NCBI RefSeq assembly: GCF_002902085.1
Contig: NZ_PPQR01000014.1
Coordinates: forward strand, 1 to 64,000
Source of the DNA: Staphylococcus simiae
Lineage (GTDB): Bacteria > Bacillota > Bacilli > Staphylococcales > Staphylococcaceae
DNA length: 64,000 bases
Direction: 5' to 3'
A program made the position numbers and the translations under genes. This document shows, in pieces, positions 52,531 through 61,581 of this stretch. Position 1 is the first letter of the stretch. Each line of letters opens with the position of its first letter. The notes beneath the pieces are model-generated. The model did no database searches and was not told the origin of the DNA. It saw nothing but the letters and a program-made list of their open reading frames with translations.

Positions 52531-53166
52531 ATGAGAGCATTTCTTCATGAATATGGAGGGCAGCTTGTATCAAAAACAATCGAACACTTTTATATTTCCA
52601 TAATGGCGCTAATCATTGCCATTATTGTTGCTGTCCCACTAGGTATTTTATTATCCAAAACGAAACGTACAGCTAACATTATTTTAACTGTGGCAGGTGT
52701 CTTACAAACGATTCCAACGCTAGCTGTGTTAGCAATTATGATTCCTATATTCGGAGTAGGAAAAACACCTGCTATTGTAGCTTTGTTTATTTACGTGTTA
52801 TTACCAATTTTAAATAACACTGTGTTAGGCGTTCAAAACATAGATAGTAATGTTAAAGAAGCAGGTAAAAGTATGGGAATGACACAATATCAGTTAATGA
52901 AAGATGTCGAATTACCATTAGCCTTACCACTCATTTTAGGTGGAATTCGTTTGTCAGCAGTTTATGTGATTAGTTGGGCAACTTTAGCAAGTTATGTTGG
53001 TGCAGGTGGTTTAGGAGACTTCATATTTAACGGACTAAATTTATATGATCCAGTGATGATAGTTAGTGCAGCTGTCTTAGTTACTTTACTCGCATTAATT
53101 GTGGATTTCGCACTGTCACTCATTGAAAAATGGGCAGTACCTAAAGGATTAAAAATATCTAGATAG
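52531..53166 (+). CDS. opuCB: Osmoprotectant ABC transporter permease OpuCB
   Basis: A 211-residue permease with about five to six helices. The EAA-like loop NVKEAGKSMGMTQYQLMKDV then ELPLALP contacts OpuCA. IPTLAVLAIMIPIFGVG is family-typical. Two bases after opuCA, ribosome site GGGGTGG. Pairs with OpuCD. Confidence 0.95.
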   Translation: MRAFLHEYGGQLVSKTIEHFYISIMALIIAIIVAVPLGILLSKTKRTANIILTVAGVLQTIPTLAVLAIMIPIFGVGKTPAIVALFIYVLLPILNNTVLGVQNIDSNVKEAGKSMGMTQYQLMKDVELPLALPLILGGIRLSAVYVISWATLASYVGAGGLGDFIFNGLNLYDPVMIVSAAVLVTLLALIVDFALSLIEKWAVPKGLKISR

Positions 53167-53182
53167 TAAGGAGGAAATAAGT

Positions 53183-54121
53183 ATGAAAAAATTTAAAACG
53201 ATGATTGTCATGCTCATTTTGTCTCTTACTGTATTATCTGGATGTAGTTTACCAGGATTAAGCGGTAAGACAACTGAAGATGTCGTTAAAATTACTGCAG
53301 TAGCCACTAGTGAATCACAAATTATTTCGCATATGGTCAGATTGTTAATTGAACATGACACTAAAGGGAAAATTAAACCAACGTTAGTTAATAATTTAGG
53401 ATCTAGTACGATTCAACACAATGCATTAATGAATGGAGATGCAAATATTTCTGGCGCACGTTATAACGGTACTGACTTAACAGGTGCGTTAAAAGAAGAT
53501 CCAATTAAAGATCCGAAAAAGGCAATGGAAGTGACACAGCAAGGTTTCCAAAAGAAATTTGATCAAACATTTTTTAATTCGTATGGTTTTGCTAACACCT
53601 ATGCATTTATGGTGACGAAAGAAACAGCGAAAAAATATCATTTAGAAACAGTATCTGATTTAGAAAAATATAGTAAAGATTTACGTTTAGGAATGGATAG
53701 TTCTTGGATGAACCGCCAAGGCGATGGTTATCAAGGCTTTAAGAAAGAATATGGCTTTGATTTCGGTACGATTCGTCCAATGCAAATTGGTTTAGTCTAT
53801 GATGCCTTAAATTCTGGGAATTTAGATGTGGCATTAGGATATTCTACAGATGGACGTATAGCAGCATATGATTTAAAAGTCTTAAAAGACGATAAACATT
53901 TCTTCCCTCCGTATGATGCTAGTGCCGTAGCAACCAATGAATTATTGCGTAAGCATCCAGAAGTGAAGAAATCTATAAATAAACTAGCTGGTAAAATTTC
54001 AACTAAAGAAATGCAGAGACTTAATTATGAAGCGGATGGTCAAGGTAAAGAACCAGCTGTTGTGGCAGAAGAATTCTTGAAAAAACACCATTACTTTGAT
54101 GGTAAGAAAGGTGGTCAATAA
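53183..54121 (+). CDS. opuCC: Osmoprotectant-binding lipoprotein OpuCC
   Basis: A 312-residue lipoprotein. Signal peptide ends LSGC (Cys about residue 21). Mature TEDVVKITAVATSESQIISH and YDALNSGNLDVALGYSTDGR are OpuAC/QAT-type binding-protein segments; aromatic residues for a trimethylammonium cage lie in DGYQGF, FPPYDA and YSTDG. AAGGAGG ribosome site. Confidence 0.95.
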   Translation: MKKFKTMIVMLILSLTVLSGCSLPGLSGKTTEDVVKITAVATSESQIISHMVRLLIEHDTKGKIKPTLVNNLGSSTIQHNALMNGDANISGARYNGTDLTGALKEDPIKDPKKAMEVTQQGFQKKFDQTFFNSYGFANTYAFMVTKETAKKYHLETVSDLEKYSKDLRLGMDSSWMNRQGDGYQGFKKEYGFDFGTIRPMQIGLVYDALNSGNLDVALGYSTDGRIAAYDLKVLKDDKHFFPPYDASAVATNELLRKHPEVKKSINKLAGKISTKEMQRLNYEADGQGKEPAVVAEEFLKKHHYFDGKKGGQ

Positions 54122-54123
54122 TC

Positions 54124-54816
54124 ATGGAAGGTCATTTATTACAACAATTATTTGATTATTACGTTATGAATTTCGGCTACCTCTGGGAACTATTTTTCAA
54201 ACATTTGTTAATGTCAGTTTATGGTGTGCTATTTGCTTCAATCATTGGTATTCCAATAGGTATTTTATTATCAAGGTATACTAAATTGTCAGGTTTCGTT
54301 ATTACGATTGCTAATATTATTCAGACGGTTCCTGTGATTGCGATGTTAGCCATTTTAATGTTGGTCATGGGATTAGGTTCAGAAACCGTAGTTGTCACAG
54401 TATTTTTATATGCTTTACTGCCAATTATCAAAAATACGTATACAGGTATAGCAGGTGTAGATGATAATATTAAAGATGCTGGTAAAGGTATGGGTATGAC
54501 GCGTAATCAAGTATTACGCATGATTGAACTGCCACTCTCAGTATCAGTTATTATTGGAGGTTTACGCATTGCTTTAGTCGTAGCCATTGGCGTTGTGGCA
54601 GTTGGTTCATTTATAGGCGCACCAACATTAGGTGATATCGTTATTCGAGGTACCAATGCCACGGACGGTACAACATTCATATTAGCAGGTGCTATTCCAA
54701 TAGCTTTAATTGCTATTATTATTGATGTTGTACTACGTTTATTAGAAAAAAGACTGGACCCAGCTACTCGCAATGCTAAACGCCGTGCTAAACATCAACC
54801 ACAACGTGTAAGTTAG
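54124..54816 (+). CDS. opuCD: Osmoprotectant ABC transporter permease OpuCD
   Basis: A 230-residue permease paralogous to OpuCB. EAA-like loop DNIKDAGKGMGMTRNQVLRM then IELPLS; helix-rich, with a basic C-terminal tail (RNAKRRAKHQPQRVS). Two bases after opuCC. Last gene of the operon; no simple terminator follows before repeat copy F. Confidence 0.95.
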   Translation: MEGHLLQQLFDYYVMNFGYLWELFFKHLLMSVYGVLFASIIGIPIGILLSRYTKLSGFVITIANIIQTVPVIAMLAILMLVMGLGSETVVVTVFLYALLPIIKNTYTGIAGVDDNIKDAGKGMGMTRNQVLRMIELPLSVSVIIGGLRIALVVAIGVVAVGSFIGAPTLGDIVIRGTNATDGTTFILAGAIPIALIAIIIDVVLRLLEKRLDPATRNAKRRAKHQPQRVS

Positions 54817-54952
54817 TTTTGGTAATTCGTAGGTGATGGGTATTGAATGATACGTATACGTAAAGATAAATGGAGATAAGTAGTGAATAGCAATAAATTG
54901 TCTAAAATGTACACCTAGTACTACTCTGACTCTGGTAAGACTGACTAGAATT
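54817..54952. other. Gap after opuCD with 12-bp palindrome
   Basis: TACGTATACGTA (54851-54862) is a perfect palindrome. No gene or clear terminator is seen before copy F. Confidence 0.5.
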
Positions 54953-55114
54953 GAGCCTGGGACAAAATGTATTTTACACTTAAAATTAAGCATTTGGCAG
55001 TAACTGTCTGGTTGTCAAAAAGTTGATAAATCAACATTTTGACAACCTAGTCAGTCTTGCCGGGGTGGGATTACGAAATAAATTTTATAGAAAATTTATT
55101 TCTGTCCCACTCCC
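54953..55114. repeat. Double-hairpin dispersed repeat, copy F
   Basis: The best preserved copy: GAGCCTGGGACA at one end and TGTCCCACTCCC at the other, flanked by GAATT and AATTC. The long stem TTTGGCAGTAACTG...CAGTCTTGCC includes GGTTGTCAAAAAGTTGAT/ATCAACATTTTGACAACC. Confidence 0.88.
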
Positions 55115-55401
55115 AATTCAGATAGTCACTTACAAATGGCTAAAACTAAATATATGCTTTTGTCTAAGTTGCTTAAATGTTGCATACGCTTACATAAAAA
55201 TTGACTGATAGGCCATAATTTTGACGGAAATTGTAGTTGTATTGCACGAAAAAAATATTTATTTAAAATTACTACAATAATGTAAAAGTACAAAAATGTT
55301 TCAGTATTTATTTATAATTTTCTGCAAAATTATGATAATGTGTCTTAATATATATCATATATTAATTTGGCTTTTAATTATTTAGGAGGAAGCATAAATT
55401 C
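55115..55401. promoter_or_regulatory. Leader of the DHA2 efflux gene with candidate cre
   Basis: The minus strand of 55181-55195 reads ATGTAAGCGTATGCA, 14 of 15 matches to the cre consensus. It is 207 bp before the start, rather far. The rest is AT-rich, with AGGAGG just before 55402. Confidence 0.45.
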
Positions 55402-56802
55402 ATGGACACTTCAAAACAATTTAAAGGAAACAATAGATTGTTATTAGGTATAGTACTCGGTGTTATTACCTTTTGGCTATTTGCGCAATCTCTTGTTAAC
55501 TTAGTTGTCCCATTGCAAGCAGCATATAACAGTGATGTGGGTACGATTAATATTGCTGTTAGTTTGTCCGCATTATTTGCTGGTTTATTTATCGTTGGTG
55601 CTGGTGATTTAGCAGATAAATTTGGACGTGTGAAAATGACGTATATTGGTCTTGCATTAAATATAATTGGCTCAATATTAATTATTATTACACCCTTACC
55701 AGCCTTATTGATTGTTGGACGTATCGTTCAAGGCTTGTCAGCAGCATTTATTATGCCTGCTACCTTAGCTATCATTAATGAATATTATATTGGAACAGAA
55801 AGGCAACGTGCGTTAAGTTTCTGGTCTATCGGCTCATGGGGCGGTAGTGGTATTTGTACAATGTTTGGTGGCTTAATGGCAACACATCTTGGTTGGCGTT
55901 CAATATTTATTGTTTCTATTTTATTAACGTTACTCGCGATGTGGCTTATCAAAGGTACGCCTGAAACAAAAGCACAACCGAATGATTCTACGAAAAACGA
56001 AGCTAAAAAGTTTGATGTTATTGGTTTAATCTTGCTAGTTATTGTGATGTTAAGCTTGAATGTTGTAATTACTCAAACTTCTAATTTTGGTCTAGTATCC
56101 CCACTTATACTTAGCTTAATTGCAGTCTTTATCATATCTATTATTGCGTTTGTTTATTACGAAGAAAAAATTAAGCATCCTTTAGTTGATTTTTCTATTT
56201 TTAAAAATAAAGGTTATAGTGGTGCAACCATTTCTAACTTTCTATTAAATGGTGTTGCTGGTGGTACATTAATTGTTATCAACACGTATTATCAACAACA
56301 ATTAGGATTTAATTCAGAGCAAACGGGATATATCTCACTAACATATTTAATCGCTGTATTAGTGATGATTAGAGTTGGAGAAAAAATATTAGCTAACTTT
56401 GGTCCGAAAAGACCTTTACTACTAGGAAGTGGCTTAGCTGTACTTGGCTTAATATTATTATCATTAACGTTCTTACCTGATATTTGGTATATCATATCTA
56501 GTATTGTCGGTTATTTATTATTTGGTGCTGGCTTAGGTCTTTATGCGACACCATCAACAGATACAGCAGTCGCTAGTGCACCTGATGATAAAGCTGGTGT
56601 GGCATCTGGTGTATATAAGATGGCCTCATCACTGGGGAATGCATTTGGTGTAGCAGTGTCAAGTACGGTATATACGGTCTTAGCAGCAAATTTAGATTTA
56701 CATCTAGGTGGCTTTACCGGCATTATGTTTAATGCCACACTAGCATTAATTGGCTTTTTAGTCATTTTATTCTTAGTACCGAAAAATTTAAGAAATTCAT
56801 AA
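55402..56802 (+). CDS. DHA2-family (14-helix) MFS efflux pump
   Basis: A 466-residue drug:proton antiporter. Motif A-like GDLADKFGRVKMTYIG; motif C in SFWSIGSWGGSGICTMFGGL; GWRSIFIVSI after helix 6; 14 helices by hydropathy. Relatives are QacA, SdrM and NorB-type multidrug pumps. AGGAGG ribosome site. It lies directly behind opuC, as I recall for an S. aureus homologue. Substrate range unknown. Confidence 0.9.
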   Translation: MDTSKQFKGNNRLLLGIVLGVITFWLFAQSLVNLVVPLQAAYNSDVGTINIAVSLSALFAGLFIVGAGDLADKFGRVKMTYIGLALNIIGSILIIITPLPALLIVGRIVQGLSAAFIMPATLAIINEYYIGTERQRALSFWSIGSWGGSGICTMFGGLMATHLGWRSIFIVSILLTLLAMWLIKGTPETKAQPNDSTKNEAKKFDVIGLILLVIVMLSLNVVITQTSNFGLVSPLILSLIAVFIISIIAFVYYEEKIKHPLVDFSIFKNKGYSGATISNFLLNGVAGGTLIVINTYYQQQLGFNSEQTGYISLTYLIAVLVMIRVGEKILANFGPKRPLLLGSGLAVLGLILLSLTFLPDIWYIISSIVGYLLFGAGLGLYATPSTDTAVASAPDDKAGVASGVYKMASSLGNAFGVAVSSTVYTVLAANLDLHLGGFTGIMFNATLALIGFLVILFLVPKNLRNS

Positions 56803-56812
56803 ATATCAGTTT

Positions 56813-56843
56813 AAAGGCGATGTTGAGACATCGTCTTTATTTT
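56813..56843 (+). terminator. Terminator of the DHA2 efflux gene
   Basis: AAAGGCGATGT/ACATCGTCTTT with a TGAG loop, then ATTTT. Confidence 0.88.
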
Positions 56844-56950
56844 GTCACCAAATTCAAGAATATTCTGTCAATTTAATGATGAAAAATTGACGTTGTCTAG
56901 TTAAAGTAGTATTTTAAAAACAAATTAACACTTTAAATGGAGGTATTTTT

Positions 56951-57883
56951 ATGAAAATAGCAGTAGCTGGATCAGGCGCATTGGGAAGTGGATTTGGAGC
57001 AAGATTATATCAAGCTGAGTATGATGTGACGTTAATTGATAGTTGGGAGCCTCAAGTACATGCTGTGAAAAAACAAGGGCTTAATATTGTAATCAATGGA
57101 GACAATTTCAATTTAGATATTCCTATTTATCATTCAACTGAGATCCCTGAAAATGCAATTTATGATATGGTATTTTTATTTCCTAAGTCAATGCAACTTA
57201 GTAGTGTCATGGATTATATGGCGCCTCACATAGATGACAATACGATTATAGTTTGTACAATGAATGGATTAAAACATGAACGGGTATTACATAAATATGT
57301 TAAAGAATCACAAATTGTTAGAGGTGTCACAACATGGACTGCTGGCATTGAAAGTCCAGGACATACACATTTATTAGGTAGTGGACCTGTTGAAGTTGGT
57401 GCATTAGTTGATGAGGCTAAGCCACAAGTTGAGAAAGTTGTAACAGTCTTAAATAACGCACGTTTGAATGGTGTCGTTAGCCAAGATTTACACCAATCAA
57501 TATGGAAGAAAATCTGTGTTAATGGGACAGCTAATGCTTTAACGGCTGTATTAGAGTGTAATTTAGCTACACTTAATGAAAGTGATTATGCACAAACATT
57601 AATTTATAAATTAACACAAGAAATCGTACATGTGGCGACAGTGGATGATGTCCATTTAAATGTAGATGAAGTGTTTGAATATTTAATAGATTTAAATGAC
57701 AAAGTAGGACCTCATTATCCATCTATGTACCAAGATTTAATTGTTAATAATCGAAAAACTGAGATTGATTATATTAATGGTGCAGTAGCTAAATTAGGTA
57801 AGGAACATCACATTGCAGCACCGGTTAATCAATTTATTACAGATTTAGTACATGCTAAAGAAAGTCAACGTGGTGCACAATAA
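56951..57883 (+). CDS. 2-dehydropantoate 2-reductase (ketopantoate reductase) family
   Basis: A 310-residue NADPH-dependent reductase. N-terminal MKIAVAGSGALGSGFGARLY is the GxGxxG loop. NGLKHERVL, the catalytic Lys in IWKKICVNGTANALTAVLEC and the PSMYQDL...NRKTEIDYINGAV block (S-M-x-x-D...T-E-I-D-x-I-N-G) are complete. It could make pantoate for CoA or act on another 2-oxo acid; paralogues are common. GGAGG ribosome site. Confidence 0.92.
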   Translation: MKIAVAGSGALGSGFGARLYQAEYDVTLIDSWEPQVHAVKKQGLNIVINGDNFNLDIPIYHSTEIPENAIYDMVFLFPKSMQLSSVMDYMAPHIDDNTIIVCTMNGLKHERVLHKYVKESQIVRGVTTWTAGIESPGHTHLLGSGPVEVGALVDEAKPQVEKVVTVLNNARLNGVVSQDLHQSIWKKICVNGTANALTAVLECNLATLNESDYAQTLIYKLTQEIVHVATVDDVHLNVDEVFEYLIDLNDKVGPHYPSMYQDLIVNNRKTEIDYINGAVAKLGKEHHIAAPVNQFITDLVHAKESQRGAQ

Positions 57884-57985
57884 TATAAACATATAACGAT
57901 ATTATCAGTCCAGAATCAGCAGAGCATCAACCTCATTATCAAATTGTTGATGAACTATAAAATAAAGAAAGAGAGAGGTAATGAT

Positions 57986-58459
57986 ATGGCGAATGCATAT
58001 AAGAAAATTATCGTAACAGGTATTGTCGGAGGATTTTTAGGTGGTGCAGTAAAAATGGGATGGGAAGCATTGCTTCCACCACGTACACCTAAACGTGAAG
58101 AAGAGCCACCACCAATGACGATGTTAAACCAATTACACCTTCCTGATAGTATAAAAAATGCGACGTATCACTATAATGGTAATGATATTCCGTTAACAGT
58201 TATGGGTGTACATTATGGTTTCTCAATTGCCAATGCGTTGTTTTATGCTGTACTAGCTGAAAAGTATCCTAAAGTTACATGTTTAAGAGGAGCTATTTTT
58301 GGTATTGTTGTTAACGTTGCTTTTCATGAATATTTACTACCGATGTTGAAGTTAACACCTAAAGTGGAGGATTTACCAAAAGAAGAACGACTTTCTGAGC
58401 TTTTTGGTCACATTGTATGGATGAATACGATAGACTATGTACACGAAGCGACAAAGTAA
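57986..58459 (+). CDS. YagU/DUF1440-like membrane protein
   Basis: A 157-residue protein. VTGIVGGFLGGAVKMGWEAL LPPRTPKREEEPPP (split here for length) and HYGFSIANALFYAVLAEKYP are typical of YagU: N-terminal membrane hairpin, Pro-rich loop, further helices and a conserved FHEYLLPMLKLTP. E. coli YagU is linked to acid tolerance. Start at 57986 after AGAGAGAGG. Function here unknown. Confidence 0.88.
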   Translation: MANAYKKIIVTGIVGGFLGGAVKMGWEALLPPRTPKREEEPPPMTMLNQLHLPDSIKNATYHYNGNDIPLTVMGVHYGFSIANALFYAVLAEKYPKVTCLRGAIFGIVVNVAFHEYLLPMLKLTPKVEDLPKEERLSELFGHIVWMNTIDYVHEATK

Positions 58460-58499
58460 TTTTGCGGAGTAAACTAAAATAGAAAGAAAAGGTGTTATG

Positions 58500-59351
58500 A
58501 TGAGTAAAATTTTTGTTACAGGAGCAACAGGTTTAATAGGAATTAAATTAGTTCAAAGATTGAAAGAAGAAGGTCATGAAGTTGCTGGCTTCACGATATC
58601 TAAAAATGGTCAACAAAAATTAGATTCAGTTAATTGTAAATCTTATGTTGGAGATATTTTAAAAGCAGACACAATTGATGCAGCGCTTGCTGATTTCAAA
58701 CCAGAGATTATCATTAATCAAATTACTGATTTGAAAAATGTCGATATGTCAGCGAATACTAAAGTACGTGTTGAAGGTTCTAAAAATTTAATCGATGCTG
58801 CTAAAAAACATAATGTTCGAAAAGTGATCGCTCAAAGTATTGCGTTTATGTATGAACCAGGTGAAGGATTAGCAACTGAAGACACACCATTAGATTTCAA
58901 CGCTACTGGTGATAGAAAAATCACTGTAGATGGCGTTGTAGGATTAGAGGAAGAAACTGCACGTATGGATAATTACGTTGTACTTCGTTTTGGTTGGTTA
59001 TATGGACCAGGCACTTGGTACGGTAAAGATGGTATGATTTATAATCAATTTATCGATGGCAATGTGACATTATCAGATGGTGTAACGTCATTTATTCATT
59101 TAGATGATGCTGTTGAAACCTCAATTCAAGCAATGAATTTTGACAATGGTATTTACAATGTTGCTGACGACGAACCAGTAAAAGGTTCAGACTTTGCAGA
59201 ATGGTATAAAAATCAATTAGGTGTAGAACCTAAGATTGATATTCAACCAGCACAACCATTTGAACGTGGTGTAAGTAATGATAAATTTAAAGCTCAAGGT
59301 GGCACTTTAATTTATAAATCATGGAAAGATGGCATGAATCCAATTAAATAA
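58500..59351 (+). CDS. NAD(P)-dependent epimerase/dehydratase-like protein
   Basis: A 283-residue extended-SDR protein. FVTGATGLIGIKLVQRLKEE (GxxGxxG) opens the Rossmann fold. IAQSIAFMYEPG and GLEEETARMDNYVVLRFGWL YGPG follow the epimerase pattern, but the YxxxK motif is not evident. ATG at 58497 and 58500 are both usable after AAAGG. Terminated by the strong hairpin at 59360. Substrate unknown. Confidence 0.85.
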   Translation: MSKIFVTGATGLIGIKLVQRLKEEGHEVAGFTISKNGQQKLDSVNCKSYVGDILKADTIDAALADFKPEIIINQITDLKNVDMSANTKVRVEGSKNLIDAAKKHNVRKVIAQSIAFMYEPGEGLATEDTPLDFNATGDRKITVDGVVGLEEETARMDNYVVLRFGWLYGPGTWYGKDGMIYNQFIDGNVTLSDGVTSFIHLDDAVETSIQAMNFDNGIYNVADDEPVKGSDFAEWYKNQLGVEPKIDIQPAQPFERGVSNDKFKAQGGTLIYKSWKDGMNPIK

Positions 59352-59359
59352 TAATAAAC

Positions 59360-59412
59360 AAGCTCTATGTGATCCATATCATTTGAATGAATCACATAGA
59401 GCTTAATTTTTT
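59360..59412 (+). terminator. Terminator of the epimerase-like gene
   Basis: A perfect 14-bp stem AAGCTCTATGTGAT/ATCACATAGAGCTT followed by AATTTTTTT. Confidence 0.92.
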
Positions 59413-59413
59413 T

Positions 59414-59758
59414 GGTTCTCTATTTTTAAGGATTGATAAATAAAAAGTGAATCATTTAAAATATAAATTATTTTGAAGCCGAGACTCCTGAGGTAGGGAC
59501 CCAACACAGAGAAACAGTGAAACAGTTTCTACAAGAAATGCAAGTTGGGCAGCAGTGCTAGTCGAAGACCGGGGCCCCAACAAAAAGAAACTAATCATTT
59601 AGTTTCAACGGACAATGCAAGTTGGGGAGGCTGAGACAGCACCCTAGGAAGGGACCCAACACAAAAAAACTGGTTATCCAGTTTTTTCATGCAATGCAGG
59701 TTGGGCTTAGCGAGGCTTAAAAAAATAATTATGTTTCAGTCCACTTTGGGGGAGAACC
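59414..59758. repeat. Host repeat carrying a three-unit STAR-like cassette (copy 2)
   Basis: The host repeat is complete, from GGTTCTC (59414) to GAGAACC (59752-59758), and encloses a GC-rich cassette (59476-59718) bounded by AAGCC and GGCTT. The three units share unit order and spacers with copy 1, except that the first unit is of the GGGACCC rather than the CCGGGCCCC type. Inner hairpins differ from those of copy 1 in two units. Confidence 0.85.
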
Positions 59759-59856
59759 CATTTCTTGTCATTAACAGATTTATGAAATGTCATCATAATA
59801 CTATATCAATGCTTAACTGTGTCGAATAATTGCCTAACTGTTTTAGTTTGATATCT

Positions 59857-61350
59857 TTAACGTCGTTGTCCACTATTCAATACTAATAAAGATAGCAATA
59901 ATATCGCCAAGAGTGCTAATACGACACTTAATAAGGCAACCTTAATCTCATTTGGTAGCCAAGTAAAGACGAACATCCAATCATTACTTCCAAGAATGAA
60001 ATAGGGTAATAAGTATATGACTACTAGTAACATCACAATGATGAAAATACATAACCAACTAAGGACCGAAGTATATTTCAATTTTCTAATGAAGATTTCA
60101 TGATGCTTAATACGCCAAACTCTATAACCAATCATCGTGACACTTAATAGTAAAATGGCTGAAGCAATAACAGTTACAATATTAAAATCATTGCTATGGT
60201 GACTCAATGCATTTTCTACAGTTGAATAATGATCATTATTAATGATTTGAGTACTTAAGTGATCAATTAATGATGGTATATATTCAGAGTTTAGATTAGC
60301 TAATACGACAATGCCATAATGCTTATTGTTATTTAATAAAATATATGATGAAAAATTGTCTAAAGTACCTTGATGAAAGGCAATATGTTCATCGTCATTA
60401 GTAAACCAACCAGAGGCATAACCATTAGCGTTAGGCTCTCCAGTTGCTTTTGCTAACGTTTGATGAGATTGTTTAACAATGTCTTGATATTTTGATGATG
60501 GATCTAGTTGTAATTTCAGCCATTTTTCTAAGTCATTCGTAGATGTCATCATAAATGCTGCCGGTGTATCCCAACTGTTGAATTCAGGCTTTGTTGCATG
60601 TGGTGTTGTACCTTCTAATTCGTAACCAGTAGCTTGCGTCTTATCTTTAGCATTAGACGTCTTAAAAGAAGTATGAGACATATGCAATGGTTTTAACCAA
60701 TGGTCTGTCATATATTGTTGATAAGACTGATTAGAAACATTTTGAATGATTAAACCTAATAAATCATAATTCATATTGGCATAATTAAAAGTTTCTCCAG
60801 GTTTATCATCTAATGCTTTACCGTTAATTTCTTTAGTTAAATCACTTAAATGATTATGTTTCGTTGTGACTTTATCCTCGCTAGTAATGTCACCCGAGAT
60901 GCCACTAGTATGATCCAGTAATTGTTTAATAGTAATATCTTGCTTTTTATCTTTATATGTCATATGAAAATTTGGGATGTATTTCGATATTGCATCATTT
61001 AAATTCAATTTATGTTGTTCAGCAAGTTGTAATATTGCTAATCCGGTAAATGCCTTAGTATTTGAAGCTATTTCAAATTTTGTATTAGGTGTTACTTTTT
61101 CTTTGTGAGCAATATTTTGATAACCGTAACCTTTGTTTAAGAATACTTTGTCATCTTTAATAATTAACACTGAAGCACCAGGGATATGACCTTTGTCCAT
61201 CTCGTGCTTGATAATGGTATCGACATGTTGTTCGGAATCGTGAGTCAGTAGCGTTTTAGTGTTGCTTGTTGCTGTGAGATAAACGCTTAAAATGATTGCA
61301 GTAATCATAATTACGATAATTGAAATAAAATATAGTTTTTTAATAGTCAT
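59857..61350 (-). CDS. Membrane-anchored penicillin-binding-like serine hydrolase
   Basis: A 497-residue protein. N-terminal membrane anchor (residues about 5-26), a beta-lactamase/class C-type domain (about 40-375) with S-N-T-K in FEIASNTKAFTG, Y-A-N in FNYANMNYDLLG and H-Q-G in IAFHQGTLDN in place of KTG, then a C-terminal block of four helices (about 385-490). This matches FmtA/Flp-like esterases and D-alanyl hydrolases. The wall-facing active site fits a role in teichoic acid or peptidoglycan modification. Which subfamily is unclear. Confidence 0.88.
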   Translation of the reverse strand: MTIKKLYFISIIVIMITAIILSVYLTATSNTKTLLTHDSEQHVDTIIKHEMDKGHIPGASVLIIKDDKVFLNKGYGYQNIAHKEKVTPNTKFEIASNTKAFTGLAILQLAEQHKLNLNDAISKYIPNFHMTYKDKKQDITIKQLLDHTSGISGDITSEDKVTTKHNHLSDLTKEINGKALDDKPGETFNYANMNYDLLGLIIQNVSNQSYQQYMTDHWLKPLHMSHTSFKTSNAKDKTQATGYELEGTTPHATKPEFNSWDTPAAFMMTSTNDLEKWLKLQLDPSSKYQDIVKQSHQTLAKATGEPNANGYASGWFTNDDEHIAFHQGTLDNFSSYILLNNNKHYGIVVLANLNSEYIPSLIDHLSTQIINNDHYSTVENALSHHSNDFNIVTVIASAILLLSVTMIGYRVWRIKHHEIFIRKLKYTSVLSWLCIFIIVMLLVVIYLLPYFILGSNDWMFVFTWLPNEIKVALLSVVLALLAILLLSLLVLNSGQRR

Positions 61351-61581
61351 GCCGGTATCCTTAATGTGATTGATTTTTTCACTAAATTGTAAAAATATAA
61401 TTTATTATAGCAGGTATTAGTGAAAAATATATCAATAAACCTTGTAGATTTACAATACTTTTGTAAACTTAGCTCTATATATGTGTAATAATACAAATAA
61501 AATGTTAAGTAACTCTCTATACAATTTTGCAAGATGAGAGTATAGTGATATCCAAAAGTACTTATAAAGGAATAGGGGCTA

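Noticed and set aside
55023-55208. 61-codon open frame over repeat copy F
   Set aside because: Consists of repeat sequence and flank; no ribosome site.
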